DNA of 64,000 nucleotides, taken from positions 3,747 to 67,746 of the forward strand of contig PBGP02000005.1 in NCBI GenBank assembly GCA_002720095.2, in the 5' to 3' direction. The notes under the pieces were generated by a model, which had not been told where the DNA came from, did not search any database, and saw only the letters and a program-made list of their open reading frames with translations. Below, one piece after another: positions 8,382 to 18,432 of the stretch (positions are counted from its first letter, which is position 1; the number at the start of each line of letters is the position of its first letter). This DNA comes from Methanobacteriota archaeon. GTDB lineage: Archaea > Thermoplasmatota > Poseidoniia > Poseidoniales > Poseidoniaceae. Both the position numbers and the translations under genes were made by a program.

Positions 8382-9392
8382 ATGGCGAATCTCATCGTTG
8401 CGGACGAAAATAAAGGCAGGAGAGATTTGCTGGCAATTAATTTAGGAAGAGAAGGTTTCAATGTTACGAGAACCTCAACTTTGAGACAAACCGAAGGAAC
8501 TGCTCTAGCCACGATGCCAGAGGTACTTGTCATGGATGCCGAATGGAGATCCGCTGACGCTTTAGATACAGCTCAAAGGTTAATGGCCGATCCCGAATTT
8601 TCATTTAAGTCAAGAATAGTACTTTTAAGCAGAGACACTAGTAATGAAATGCTAGTTTCTGCTGCAAAAGCTGGAATTCATGAGGTTTTAGGTAAACCAC
8701 TAAATATGAATATTCTTATTACACAGCTTTGGAAACATGCAAAAAAACAATTTGTCCCCCCACCAGCAAATGTTAACACACATACATCTCAAGGTTTTTT
8801 TGATGTAAATTTATCATTAAAAGATCCTACTTGGGCTATGCCAATGTTGCAGAATATGCTTAACCCCGAAGTAATTAACCCTCAGTTCGTTGATGAAATT
8901 TTAGCAAGGTTAGCAGAAAATGAAATAGAAATAGAAGGTATAGATAGTTCCAACCTCGGCTCATTACTAAAAACAGTGTTTGGACAATTGTTAGAATCTC
9001 AGGTAGATAACGATGAAAATCCTCAAAGTAAAACCGTTCAAGAGAATATTGCCAATAAAAATGTTCCAAAATTGGGAACCTCATTAGAAGAGATTCTGCA
9101 AGACGAAGCAGATGAGTTAAGAGAAGAGATCTTAACTAAAATGGAGGAAATCCTCAGCGAAGAAATTCCGGAGATTACGGCTTTAGAGGATTATGCAAAA
9201 ATTAAAGTCGATCCAGAGTTCATTAATTTGGTTAAATATACCTCACAAAGCCTTGAAGAACTCTTGTGGGAAATTGGAATTCCTGGCAGACTTAATGACC
9301 CTAGCTTGAGTATATGGGTTGAGGATTCTTTAAAATCTGTTCAAGACATAATAAAAAGTATTCCAGATATACCGATTGATGACGAAGAATAA
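8382..9392 (+). CDS. Response-regulator receiver domain protein with long acidic C-terminus
   Basis: Residues 1-~122 form a CheY-like receiver: acidic pair D8/E9, phosphoacceptor D52 in VLVMDAEW, S83 in LLS, and K105 in GKPL. The remaining ~215 residues are acidic, mostly helical and match no output domain I know; there is no DNA-binding motif. The ATG at 8382 has an AGGAG site; a GTG at 8373 lies inside that site. No histidine kinase is adjacent. A protein-interaction output is plausible but inferred. Confidence 0.82.
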   Translation: MANLIVADENKGRRDLLAINLGREGFNVTRTSTLRQTEGTALATMPEVLVMDAEWRSADALDTAQRLMADPEFSFKSRIVLLSRDTSNEMLVSAAKAGIHEVLGKPLNMNILITQLWKHAKKQFVPPPANVNTHTSQGFFDVNLSLKDPTWAMPMLQNMLNPEVINPQFVDEILARLAENEIEIEGIDSSNLGSLLKTVFGQLLESQVDNDENPQSKTVQENIANKNVPKLGTSLEEILQDEADELREEILTKMEEILSEEIPEITALEDYAKIKVDPEFINLVKYTSQSLEELLWEIGIPGRLNDPSLSIWVEDSLKSVQDIIKSIPDIPIDDEE

Positions 9393-10712
9393 TTAATTAA
9401 AAATTAATCTTTCAGCTATTTTTGATACTTTTTCAGTTTTTCCATTTAAGGTTGTAACATACATTACAGCTTGACTAACCTGTCTAGTTCTTAGTGCATC
9501 GGCTAAAGGTGTATGTTCCTTAAACCATCTGAATTTCCCATCTTCTCCTTCTATTCTAATATCTACCTGAGCCATCCTAGGTTCAGAAAGTAATAATTTC
9601 ATCGAGGGGACATCTATTGAAACATATCCCTCAGGAATTTTTGCACGCAGTGCAATTTCATCTTCTAATTGCATCCGTTTGTGACTATCTTGAGCTATTT
9701 CTAATAATGCTTGAGTTTGATTCTCATCTAAATCTTGCTTTCTACGTGTCATTGCAACCTTAAACAACTGACGATATTTGATTCGGCGAAGGATGTCTTG
9801 TTGAAATCCTCCTTGATCGCTTAATAGTTGCCAGATTTCTGCATCGACCATTTTTTGCATATCCAGAGGGTCACTTGAATTGTCTGGCATTCTCTCAACT
9901 GCATGAGAAAGCATAACTTCTGTAATTCTAGTTACTCTATGGAAATATACAGCACTGTACATCAATGCTCTTGCAGTAAGCATACCTTCTAAGGCTGATA
10001 GTCCCCCTTCTCCAATGGCAACATCACCAGCATGTCTTTTAAGACAATGAATTAATCGGTGGTGATCTATTATTCCGTGCTTTACTCCAGTAAAATGAGC
10101 ATCACGTAAAAGATAATCTATTTGATCACAGTCTACAGGTCCATGAACTAAATGACCCATTGTATGATCATCAGAACCAAAAAATCCTTCACCTTTTTTC
10201 CAAAATAGACTCCTTTCACTACCTTGAGCATCAGGACCTCTGATCAAGTCTGCAATCTCTTTTGGATTTAAATCGTATTCTTCTAAAATTTCAGGAATCA
10301 TTTTTCTATTTGAAATCACCGATTCTTCCCCTTTCCTTAATATATCATATTCCCCAGTTATTATTCCTTCAGTTACAGACATGTGGTCCATACCACCTCT
10401 TTCATGCAGAATATGCTCTAAAGTATGTGAGTAAGGTCCATGTCCTACATCATGTAACATCCCTGCAACTTGAACCATATTTTTTTCATGATCAGTTAAA
10501 CCTATAGATTCGGACATTAAACCTCCCACAAAACTAACTCCTAAGCTATGTTCAAACCTTGTATGATGCGCACCTGGAAATACCAGATGAGCTAATCCTA
10601 ATTGCTTAATATGTGATAATTTATTAAATTCTGGTGTTGAAAGTAATTCTTTTCTGGCTCCATCAATTATAAATGAGCCGTGAATTGTATCATTTACGAT
10701 TTTGCTTTCCAT
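9393..10712 (-). CDS. HD-domain phosphohydrolase (COG1078 / SAMHD1-like dNTPase family)
   Basis: The HD metal centre is visible: HTRFEHSLGV (H55), AGMLHDVGHGPYSH (H87, D88) and a later Asp in GPVDCDQIDYLLRDAH. This arrangement is typical of the SAMHD1-related family that hydrolyses dNTPs to nucleosides and triphosphate. The 439-residue length fits. It converges on the receiver-domain gene and diverges from the uridine-kinase-like gene. Substrate is not determined by the sequence. Confidence 0.85.
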   Translation of the reverse strand: MESKIVNDTIHGSFIIDGARKELLSTPEFNKLSHIKQLGLAHLVFPGAHHTRFEHSLGVSFVGGLMSESIGLTDHEKNMVQVAGMLHDVGHGPYSHTLEHILHERGGMDHMSVTEGIITGEYDILRKGEESVISNRKMIPEILEEYDLNPKEIADLIRGPDAQGSERSLFWKKGEGFFGSDDHTMGHLVHGPVDCDQIDYLLRDAHFTGVKHGIIDHHRLIHCLKRHAGDVAIGEGGLSALEGMLTARALMYSAVYFHRVTRITEVMLSHAVERMPDNSSDPLDMQKMVDAEIWQLLSDQGGFQQDILRRIKYRQLFKVAMTRRKQDLDENQTQALLEIAQDSHKRMQLEDEIALRAKIPEGYVSIDVPSMKLLLSEPRMAQVDIRIEGEDGKFRWFKEHTPLADALRTRQVSQAVMYVTTLNGKTEKVSKIAERLIFN

Positions 10713-10825
10713 ATCATCCCTTAATCTACCCCAAGTGCTTGGTCCTCATAAAGAACCGCATAAATTAATAAAAAATAATTAAAATATGAAACAAATTATT
10801 ATGTGTTCAAGCTGATCGATGTTTA

Positions 10826-11443
10826 ATGCGAGAAATCGAATGTAAAATTATCGCCATCGCTGGTGGCAGTGGAGCAGGAAAAACTACTCTCGCAAACGAA
10901 ATTTCAAGCTTTTTTAAAAAAAATGAATGTAAGATAATTAGCCAAGATAATTATTACATAGACTTAAGTGATAGATTTGACTTCGATGGAGGAAGTATTA
11001 ATTTTGATCACCCTGATATGCTGGAATTAAATTTATTAGCTAAGCATCTGAAATTATTAAAGCAAAATAAAGAAGTTAACATCCCTACTTATGATTTTAA
11101 GACGCATTCAAGATTAGAAAAAACAGAAATTGTCAAACCAAGCAAAATAATCCTCGTTGATGGGACGTTATTATTAAATTCATACGAACTTAACTCAATT
11201 TTTGATTTGAGAATATTTATCAAGGTTTCTGACAAAATGAGGTTAAAAAGAAGAATCAAAAGAGATAAGGTAGAAAGGGGAAGAAAATTAATTGGGATCA
11301 TGAATCAGTGGAAAAAACAAGTTTTACCAATGCACAATCGATTCGTAAAATCCACAGAAACATCCGCAGACTTAGTAATAAATGAAAACGAAAACCTCTA
11401 CAAATCAGCAATTAAAATTTGTGATATTATTTCTAATCTCTAA
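10826..11443 (+). CDS. Uridine kinase-like P-loop kinase
   Basis: The P-loop GGSGAGKTT lies at residues 13-21, followed by SQDNYYIDLSDRFDFDGG, the uridine kinase pattern (QDxYY, then a DHPD motif in NFDHPDML). VDGTLLL and a lid-type RRIKRDKVERGR follow. At 205 residues it fits the Udk/phosphoribulokinase superfamily, which salvages uridine and cytidine to UMP and CMP. AT-rich sequence upstream (TAAATTAATAAAAAAT) could supply a TATA element. Exact nucleoside specificity is inferred. Confidence 0.83.
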   Translation: MREIECKIIAIAGGSGAGKTTLANEISSFFKKNECKIISQDNYYIDLSDRFDFDGGSINFDHPDMLELNLLAKHLKLLKQNKEVNIPTYDFKTHSRLEKTEIVKPSKIILVDGTLLLNSYELNSIFDLRIFIKVSDKMRLKRRIKRDKVERGRKLIGIMNQWKKQVLPMHNRFVKSTETSADLVINENENLYKSAIKICDIISNL

Positions 11444-11445
11444 AT

Positions 11446-14400
11446 TCATTTTCTCATTTCAATTTCATCCCATCCACCTGTTGAAAATTCATCTGACTCA
11501 AATGCAGCGTTAATTCTCATTTCTTCTGAAATATTATCTCTGAATTTCTTACGATTCGATGCAGATTTAATCTGTCTGAATATCAGTAGAAGTAAAATGA
11601 CTGAAAAAATTACTATTGCGAAAGAAATCATATTCTCAAACTCTAAATTTGAGGACAAATTCGAGTTTTCTGTATTCTGATTATTACAATCACACTGATT
11701 AATCTTACCATCTAAACCAGATGAATCAATCATTATACCTGTAGTACCATCTGAGCATGTGCATTCGATCAATAAGTTATTTTCATTATCTAAATCATCG
11801 GTATTATTCACCTTAATTTCTTCAACATCTTGAATGATCTCATTTTCAAAACAACTCACTCCGTACTCCCACTTTGTTTCATCATCAGGACATTCGTCTA
11901 CGAAATTTGCATATCCATCACCATCCGAATCTAAACATCCTACAATGTTGATGTATGACGTACCCTCTTCGTCGACGCAGTCATCAAAAGCGTCTGAATA
12001 ACCATCATTATCACTGTCTAAACAACCGAATTTATCGATGTAAGATGTGCCGAATGTCAAAACACAGTCATCACCATTAAACCCATCCTCATTGTCTCCA
12101 TAACCATCATTATCTTTATCAGACCACTGTGTAGATTCATCAGGGAATTTATCTAAGATATCTCCAAATCCATCTCCATCTGAATCAATACATCCCATTA
12201 ATCCTAATTCAGTACTTGTACCGAAAAGTTCTGTACAATCATCGGCATTAATTCCATCTTTATTATCTCCAAATCCGTCACCATCAGTATCATTCCATTG
12301 ACTAATCTCTAGAGGAAATCTATCATCGAAATCTGCAACTCCATCACCATCTGAATCTACGCACCCAAGATACTGCTCCATTTCTGATAATCCGAATTCA
12401 TCTGGACACTTGTCAGCGTAAACTCCATCTGAATTATCCCCGAATCCGTCACCATCTGAATCATTCCACTGAGTTGGGTTATATGGTAAATCATCATTTA
12501 GATCTGAATACCCGTCTTGATCAGAATCAATACATCCAAAGCGATCAATCCATGAAGTCCCTGAAACATCAATACAGTCATCTGAATTATTCGCGGGAGG
12601 CGGACTATCTCCATAACCGTCTCCATCTGAATCTTTCCATTGTTCTGGATCATATGGAAAATCATCTATTTCATCCCACCATCCATCACCATCTGAATCT
12701 ATGCAACCTAAATAATCTATAGTAGAATTACCATAGGTTTCAGGACAATAATCCGGAGAATTACCGTTGATATTATCTCCAAAACCATCGCTATCTGTAT
12801 CATTCCACTGAGTAGAGTCTGAAGGAAACTTGTCTGGGTTTATTCCACTAATGTTGTCTCCAAAACCATCGCCATCGGTATCATTCCATTGTGTAGGATT
12901 CAAAGGAAATATATCTGGATTAAATCCCTCTAAATTGTCACCATATCCATCTCCATCAAAATCTGCCCATTGAGAAGAATCATTTGGAAATGCGTCAGCG
13001 CCATCTGTTACATTCCACTCTGTATCTGAATCTGAAAAACCGTCACCGTCTATGTCTGGACATCCGCTCCTGTCTTCAGTAGAATTACCTTTAATGTCTA
13101 TACAATCATCATAGTTGCTGGCAGGGGAAGGATTATCTCCAAAACCATCATCATCTGAATCTACCCATTGTGTACCATCCAATGGAAATGCGTCTACATC
13201 TCCATTTCCGCGATCAATAGTTGGCCAACCGTCATTATCAGGATCATCGTCTCCTTCCCAAAAACTCAATCTTACATCTTCATAGCCATGAGCTACGATA
13301 AAATTTATTCCGTCTGGGCTCCAAGCGATATCATACACTGATGGATCCGGAGTTGATTCATCTCCTGAATTACCAGACATTATGTCTACTATAGATCCTG
13401 ACAGGGCATTGAATACTTTGACAGAGTCCCCATCAGCACCGTACCAAAAAGCAGCTGCAGCAACTTGCCTACTATCTGGACTAAACTCAACATCTAAACA
13501 ACTTGTAGAAAGTTGTTCTTCCCATTGCTTTACCCAAGTTATAGTATTGTATAGATAAACTGAGTGCCCTACAGTTGTTGATTGATACTGATCACATACT
13601 GCTAACATATTTCCGTCTGGAGACCATGATAAACCATTAACTCGAGGAAACTCAGATGAAGTTATTGTTAATGACGTGGTTATTTGTGAGAAGCCATTCT
13701 TGGCATCTAACAAAAAAACCTCTCCAGCACCTCCTAAAGCAAGTATATTGCCATCAGGACTCCAATCTACAGAGTCATAATTACTGTCAAGAGTTGATGG
13801 ATTAAACCTACCAATTTCAGTCCAATCTGTAGGATCTAAAATAACCAATCCTCCGTCATTTTCTTCTGATAGTGTTTCCTTGCCAACTGTAACAGCAACC
13901 ATTGTTGAATCTGGGTTAAATTCAATATCGGCGATTAAATCATTGGTTGTCCCAAAATCAGTAGTTAAGGTTTCAATCAATTCTACCGTATTATCATTGA
14001 CAAAATTTGTCATATCGTAAACAAAAACTTCTTCATACTGATTTCCAGCCAAAATATATTCTCCATTTGGACTCCATTCAACCTCATAAATAGGACGATT
14101 TTCCTCTTCTGTGACTGATAACATTATATTTCTTGATTTTGTTTCAAAAATAGTTAATGCTCCAGAATCATCTCCTACAACAATATATTCTCCATCTGGT
14201 GAAAAGTCTACTGATTCTATGTCTCCATCATCAGAATCCCAATTAATTACTTCAACTTCAATAAAATCCCCCTGTGGTGAAGTCCAAAAATCGTTTAAAT
14301 CGCTCTTTCCATCATTATCTCTGTCTGGGCAACCTAAACGGTCAATTGTGCTTTCTCCTTCTGAATATGGACAGTCGTCATCAATATCCAAAATACCATC

Positions 14401-14496
14401 AGAATCTGAATCATTAGCTAATACAGAGGTTGAATAACACGAAAACAGAAGGAAAAAAATTATTAAAAATCCTTGACATTTTCCTACAATTTTCAT
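11446..14496 (-). CDS. Membrane-anchored surface protein: WD40-type propeller plus thrombospondin type 3 repeats
   Basis: A 1016-residue secreted protein. An N-terminal signal segment (FLIIFFLLFSC) is followed by one Ca-binding thrombospondin-3 unit. Residues ~85-410 carry seven WD40/TolB-like blades, each marked by SPDG or a variant (VDFSPDG, VEWSPNG, IEFNPDS, VDWSPDG, LSWSPDG, VEFSPDS, IAWSPDG). A long run of DSDGDGxGD repeats covers ~420-890. A Cys-rich linker, one transmembrane helix (~955-977) and a short basic tail end the protein. It probably forms a calcium-stiffened stalk with a propeller on the cell surface. Ligand unknown. It sits alone between the convergent uridine-kinase-like gene and the divergent E1 gene. 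Confidence 0.8.
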   Translation of the reverse strand: MKIVGKCQGFLIIFFLLFSCYSTSVLANDSDSDGILDIDDDCPYSEGESTIDRLGCPDRDNDGKSDLNDFWTSPQGDFIEVEVINWDSDDGDIESVDFSPDGEYIVVGDDSGALTIFETKSRNIMLSVTEEENRPIYEVEWSPNGEYILAGNQYEEVFVYDMTNFVNDNTVELIETLTTDFGTTNDLIADIEFNPDSTMVAVTVGKETLSEENDGGLVILDPTDWTEIGRFNPSTLDSNYDSVDWSPDGNILALGGAGEVFLLDAKNGFSQITTSLTITSSEFPRVNGLSWSPDGNMLAVCDQYQSTTVGHSVYLYNTITWVKQWEEQLSTSCLDVEFSPDSRQVAAAAFWYGADGDSVKVFNALSGSIVDIMSGNSGDESTPDPSVYDIAWSPDGINFIVAHGYEDVRLSFWEGDDDPDNDGWPTIDRGNGDVDAFPLDGTQWVDSDDDGFGDNPSPASNYDDCIDIKGNSTEDRSGCPDIDGDGFSDSDTEWNVTDGADAFPNDSSQWADFDGDGYGDNLEGFNPDIFPLNPTQWNDTDGDGFGDNISGINPDKFPSDSTQWNDTDSDGFGDNINGNSPDYCPETYGNSTIDYLGCIDSDGDGWWDEIDDFPYDPEQWKDSDGDGYGDSPPPANNSDDCIDVSGTSWIDRFGCIDSDQDGYSDLNDDLPYNPTQWNDSDGDGFGDNSDGVYADKCPDEFGLSEMEQYLGCVDSDGDGVADFDDRFPLEISQWNDTDGDGFGDNKDGINADDCTELFGTSTELGLMGCIDSDGDGFGDILDKFPDESTQWSDKDNDGYGDNEDGFNGDDCVLTFGTSYIDKFGCLDSDNDGYSDAFDDCVDEEGTSYINIVGCLDSDGDGYANFVDECPDDETKWEYGVSCFENEIIQDVEEIKVNNTDDLDNENNLLIECTCSDGTTGIMIDSSGLDGKINQCDCNNQNTENSNLSSNLEFENMISFAIVIFSVILLLLIFRQIKSASNRKKFRDNISEEMRINAAFESDEFSTGGWDEIEMRK
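11880..13240 (-). repeat. Imperfect repeats coding for thrombospondin type 3 units
   Basis: The DNA repeats a motif coding for D-S-D-G-D-G-x-G-D at roughly 100-150 base intervals, read on the minus strand. Copies differ at third positions, so these are old protein repeats under selection for the calcium-binding motif rather than recent DNA duplications. Confidence 0.75.
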
Positions 14497-14608
14497 GACC
14501 CTCGAGCATTCTACGTCAGTAGTAGTATATTATCGATTGTTTCTGGACCAATGTTAAATATGAAAAATCAAATGTCAAGTTTATTCACATCTATGCTTTC
14601 GCCATTGT

Positions 14609-17170
14609 ATGAGCGGATTACCAAATTTGTGGGGTGAGGGTTGGATTCCTCAAAAACCGCTTGATTTAAAGATTAAGATAAATCCTGAAATTGCAAAGAC
14701 CGAATTTTTAAGATTTTTAGTAGAACGTCATGAAGGACACTTACAGATTGCACTTTCATCCTGGGAAAAAATAATTTCAAAAAATAAAACTGAATCCTTC
14801 AATGGAAATTCATGGAATGAATTTTCAAAAGAGTTGGTTGAATTGATTTGTGAACTAATAATTAACAGAACCAAATCAACCGAATTAAAGAAACTCGAGG
14901 AAATAGAAATTATTCCAAGGAGAAATTTAAAGCAATATCTTTCCAGAAAATGTAAACGATTGTCTATTGACCTACATCTTGCATTAAGAAGAATTGCCTA
15001 CTATCATACAATATCAGTTGACCTAAGGAAAGAATGGCATAGATTAATGATTAGAACGAGATGCACAGATGAACATTTAAAATCACTGTTCATTGAAGGA
15101 GTAGACACTCCAGATGGAGAAAAGTTCGGAGGAAAAGGATTTAGATCAACATGGCAGGAAACTGTTGTTTCTGTTGCATCTGCGTTAGACAAAACTAAAG
15201 ATCGAGTTGCACCAATGATTAGAGATATGGGATTATCATTAGCTATGGGCGACACCCCTCTAAATGTAATGGCTGCTCAAATGGGGAAAGTTGGTTCTCC
15301 AATGAATGGGGGGCAAAAATTCGCAGGTGGCAGAGATTTACACATCGGATCATGGAATCATGGAATTTTACCCCCTACTGCGCCTCTACCTATCGCCTCT
15401 GCAACAATTACAGGTCTTGCGCTAGCATCTAAAAGACTCAATGAGAATAGATTTCACGTCGCAATGATCGGAGAAGGAGCTTCTTCAAGTGGAGAATGGT
15501 GGGAAGCAATTAATTTCGCTGGTGTTAGAGGATTGCCAATTTGTTATATTCTACAAAATAATCAAATAGCTCTAGATACATTTTCTACTAATCAGTCAGC
15601 AGTGGATGTTTGGGCTGATAAAGCCGTAGCCATGGGTGTTCCATCTTGGACAATTGATGGTTCCGACCCTGCCGCATACTATTCATCTGTCGCTACAGCC
15701 AGAGAATTCTCATTAAACGGAGGTGGAGCTACTCTAATTCATGTCGAAACAATGAGAGGATGCGGGCATGCACACCATCATGATGATTTGTATTTAGGAT
15801 CACCATCTGGAAATCCACCTGGATATGTGGACAAAGAGACGCTAGAGTATTGGTCGAAAAAAGACCCCCTAGAATTACATGAAAAATTATTAATCAGGTT
15901 AAAAATTTCTGAAACAGAAATTAAGGAGATTTTTACTCAAGAATCAACTATTGTCGATAATGCAAGAAAGGATGTTGAAGCAATGGATTGGCCAAATCCA
16001 GAAAGTGTAACTAAAGGCATAACAACTCTGCATGATGCAGATACACATGAAGATCACCTAAAACGTATAAAAAATTCAACTCTAGTCACGCAATTAAATC
16101 CATTACAAATTGGAGAAACTAGTATTAAATTTAGTAATGAACCTAATAGTTGGACTTATTCCAGAGCCATTCAACAAGGTTTGGTAAGAATTGCAGAAAT
16201 ATATGGAGATTCTACTATTTTTATGGGTGAAGATATGGAAGTTGCAGGTGCATTTGGTATGAATATTCCATTAAGGAATAAAGGTCATGAGGAAAAATTA
16301 CTAGACATGCCATTATCCGAAGCAATAATTATTCATTCAGCAACTGGAGCTGCACTAGGGGGATTAAGACCTATAGCTGAAATCCAATTTGGTGGTTTTG
16401 CAGCACTTGCCTTCAATGCACTGATAAATAATACTGCCATGATAAGATGGAGATGGGGAAATAGTGTTCCACTAACTGTACGGATTCCATTAGGTGGAAA
16501 AACTAGGAGTGGGCCATTTCACGCGAACATGATTGAATCCTGGTTTTCTAACGATCCTGGATTAATTGTTGTTGCCCCTTCAAACCCCCAAGATGCTTAC
16601 GATTTATTAGTTGAATCAGCAAAAATTAATGATCCTGTTATTTACCTTGAACATATTGGTCTTTACGGGTTGAGAGGAGGAAAAACTGGATGGGGGGATT
16701 CGATTAATCAAATTGTTAACACTTCTAATATTGAAAAATATCTTAATCTCTCCGAAACTTACAAGATTGGAAAAGCTGAAATAATCAGAGGCGGTAATAA
16801 TCTAACTATAATTTCCTGGGGTTCAATGGTACATGTTGCTATGAAAGCTGCAAATCATGTGGAGACAAACGGAATTCAAGTTGAAATAATAGATTTAAGA
16901 ACTCTCATTCCATTTGACGTAAAAACTGTTGTAGGGTCAGTTTCAAAAACTGGAAGAGTGATTATCTTACAAGAAGCACAATGGAGTGGAGGCATAGGAC
17001 ACACTATTCAATCTAGAATAATTGAAGAGTGTTTTTGGTCTCTCGAAACTACACCTATAGTAATAGGTTCACTAGACACTCCAGTTCCTTTTTCCCCACC
17101 ACTTGAGGATCATACAATTGTTTCAGAAAACCATGTAATAGATGCTATAAAAATTTTGATGGAAAATTAG
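14609..17170 (+). CDS. 2-oxoacid dehydrogenase E1, alpha and beta fused
   Basis: E1 decarboxylates a 2-oxoacid with thiamine diphosphate and passes the acyl group to lipoyl-E2. Residues ~1-110 are an extra N-terminal segment. Residues ~110-430 are E1-alpha, with a GEG variant of the GDG thiamine-diphosphate motif near 289 (IGEGASSSGEWWEA ... QNNQ) and the phospho-loop-like GCGHAHHHDD. Residues ~510-853 are E1-beta (FMGEDMEVAGAFGMN, AEIQFGGF). The single 853-residue chain replaces the usual two subunits. No E2 or E3 gene is in the window. Pyruvate or branched-chain oxoacids are possible. No Shine-Dalgarno is seen; GTTTATTC at 14579-14586 centred ~27 bases upstream suggests a leaderless mRNA. 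Confidence 0.88.
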   Translation: MSGLPNLWGEGWIPQKPLDLKIKINPEIAKTEFLRFLVERHEGHLQIALSSWEKIISKNKTESFNGNSWNEFSKELVELICELIINRTKSTELKKLEEIEIIPRRNLKQYLSRKCKRLSIDLHLALRRIAYYHTISVDLRKEWHRLMIRTRCTDEHLKSLFIEGVDTPDGEKFGGKGFRSTWQETVVSVASALDKTKDRVAPMIRDMGLSLAMGDTPLNVMAAQMGKVGSPMNGGQKFAGGRDLHIGSWNHGILPPTAPLPIASATITGLALASKRLNENRFHVAMIGEGASSSGEWWEAINFAGVRGLPICYILQNNQIALDTFSTNQSAVDVWADKAVAMGVPSWTIDGSDPAAYYSSVATAREFSLNGGGATLIHVETMRGCGHAHHHDDLYLGSPSGNPPGYVDKETLEYWSKKDPLELHEKLLIRLKISETEIKEIFTQESTIVDNARKDVEAMDWPNPESVTKGITTLHDADTHEDHLKRIKNSTLVTQLNPLQIGETSIKFSNEPNSWTYSRAIQQGLVRIAEIYGDSTIFMGEDMEVAGAFGMNIPLRNKGHEEKLLDMPLSEAIIIHSATGAALGGLRPIAEIQFGGFAALAFNALINNTAMIRWRWGNSVPLTVRIPLGGKTRSGPFHANMIESWFSNDPGLIVVAPSNPQDAYDLLVESAKINDPVIYLEHIGLYGLRGGKTGWGDSINQIVNTSNIEKYLNLSETYKIGKAEIIRGGNNLTIISWGSMVHVAMKAANHVETNGIQVEIIDLRTLIPFDVKTVVGSVSKTGRVIILQEAQWSGGIGHTIQSRIIEECFWSLETTPIVIGSLDTPVPFSPPLEDHTIVSENHVIDAIKILMEN

Positions 17171-17232
17171 AATAACGTTCTAAATGCATCGTTTTAATTT
17201 TTTATCTTATCATGATAATATAGCAGAAGACT

Positions 17233-18432
17233 GTGGACACTATCGTGACAGAAGTCGAAAAAGTAGAAAGCAATTCATCTGTAAAGGGGGGGGTTGCAGA
17301 GTTAATTGCATTAAGATCTCCATCCGATAACTCACTAATCTTGATTGGAACTCTTTTCATATTCATACTTCTTATACAATTTTTTGGTTTAGGTCTTGGT
17401 GAAAATTTGGTCATTATTACACTATTAATAGTCTCTACAGCACTATTAATCCTTTCAGCAGATTTCTTTGTAGTCGGTGCCAAATGTGTTGCAAGGCATT
17501 TGGGAATAGCAGAAGTAGTAATCGGATTAACTATCGTTTCTATAGGCACCTCACTTCCCGAAATAATGGTGACTGGGACTGCAGCAATGAAAGCAAATTC
17601 ATCAATTTCAACAGTAGATGACTTAGAAATATTGTCTGACCTTGCTATCGGAAATATCTATGGTTCCATTTTAGTTCAAATCACTTTAATTTTGGGTATC
17701 GTAGTATTGTATCGTCCACTGGAGGTTCGACCTTCATGGTTAGGAAGAGATGGACTATTAATGGTCCTCTCTGTTCTATTATTCACATTATTACTATTGA
17801 CAGGCGGTGAGTTAAGTCGTGTAGAAGGAGCTGGATTATCACTTCTCTATATTCTCTATATAGGATATCTGTTGAAAAATAGAAATAAAATTCGTTCCGA
17901 AGAAGGAGAACTAGTAGAAAATATTAGAGGTGGAGTTTCATGGTCATTAAACGCATCTGCGATAATGATAATTGTTGGGCTATCAATGGCAATTTATGCT
18001 TCTAACAACTTAATTGACTCAGTATTGAGATTAGGTGAATCATTGAACCTAGACAAAGGTTCTATGGGAGCAATTATGGGTACTTCAGTATCTGCAGTAG
18101 GTACTTCACTTCCAGAATTAACTGTTGCCTTACTATGTGTAAGAAAATCGCAGGGGGTTGCAATTGGAGCTTTAATTGGTTCAAATATTACCGATCCATT
18201 ACTATCTGTAGGAATTGCTGCAACGATACACCCCCTCGCAATTTCTGAAGGAGCTTATATCATTACTACAGCCATAATAATGCCAATGACTATTCTTGGA
18301 ATAATTACATGCACAATATTGATGTGGACTGATTTCAAATTCAACAGAATTGAAGGAGGTATGATGATCATATACTACCTAATTTTTCTCACAGCACTAA
18401 TCCTTGAACAACTAGGCAAATTACCAATATAA
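17233..18432 (+). CDS. Calcium/cation antiporter (CaCA family)
   Basis: An integral membrane exchanger of about 10-11 helices, swapping Ca2+ (or K+) for Na+ or H+. The two inverted alpha repeats are clear: GLTIVSIGTSLPEIMVTG near residue 97 and MGTSVSAVGTSLPELTVAL near 280, each with the ion-binding Glu after SLP and followed by a GN/GSN motif (IGNIYGSIL; GSNITDPLL). A hydrophilic ~25-residue N-terminus precedes the first helix. GTG start at 17233; no Shine-Dalgarno, but TTTATCTTA at 17201-17209 lies ~28 bases upstream. Ion specificity is not readable. Confidence 0.88.
   Translation: MDTIVTEVEKVESNSSVKGGVAELIALRSPSDNSLILIGTLFIFILLIQFFGLGLGENLVIITLLIVSTALLILSADFFVVGAKCVARHLGIAEVVIGLTIVSIGTSLPEIMVTGTAAMKANSSISTVDDLEILSDLAIGNIYGSILVQITLILGIVVLYRPLEVRPSWLGRDGLLMVLSVLLFTLLLLTGGELSRVEGAGLSLLYILYIGYLLKNRNKIRSEEGELVENIRGGVSWSLNASAIMIIVGLSMAIYASNNLIDSVLRLGESLNLDKGSMGAIMGTSVSAVGTSLPELTVALLCVRKSQGVAIGALIGSNITDPLLSVGIAATIHPLAISEGAYIITTAIIMPMTILGIITCTILMWTDFKFNRIEGGMMIIYYLIFLTALILEQLGKLPI

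Noticed and set aside
17202-17549. Minus-strand frame opposite the exchanger start
   Set aside because: It mirrors the plus-strand alpha-repeat coding sequence and lacks a ribosome site or recognisable domain.
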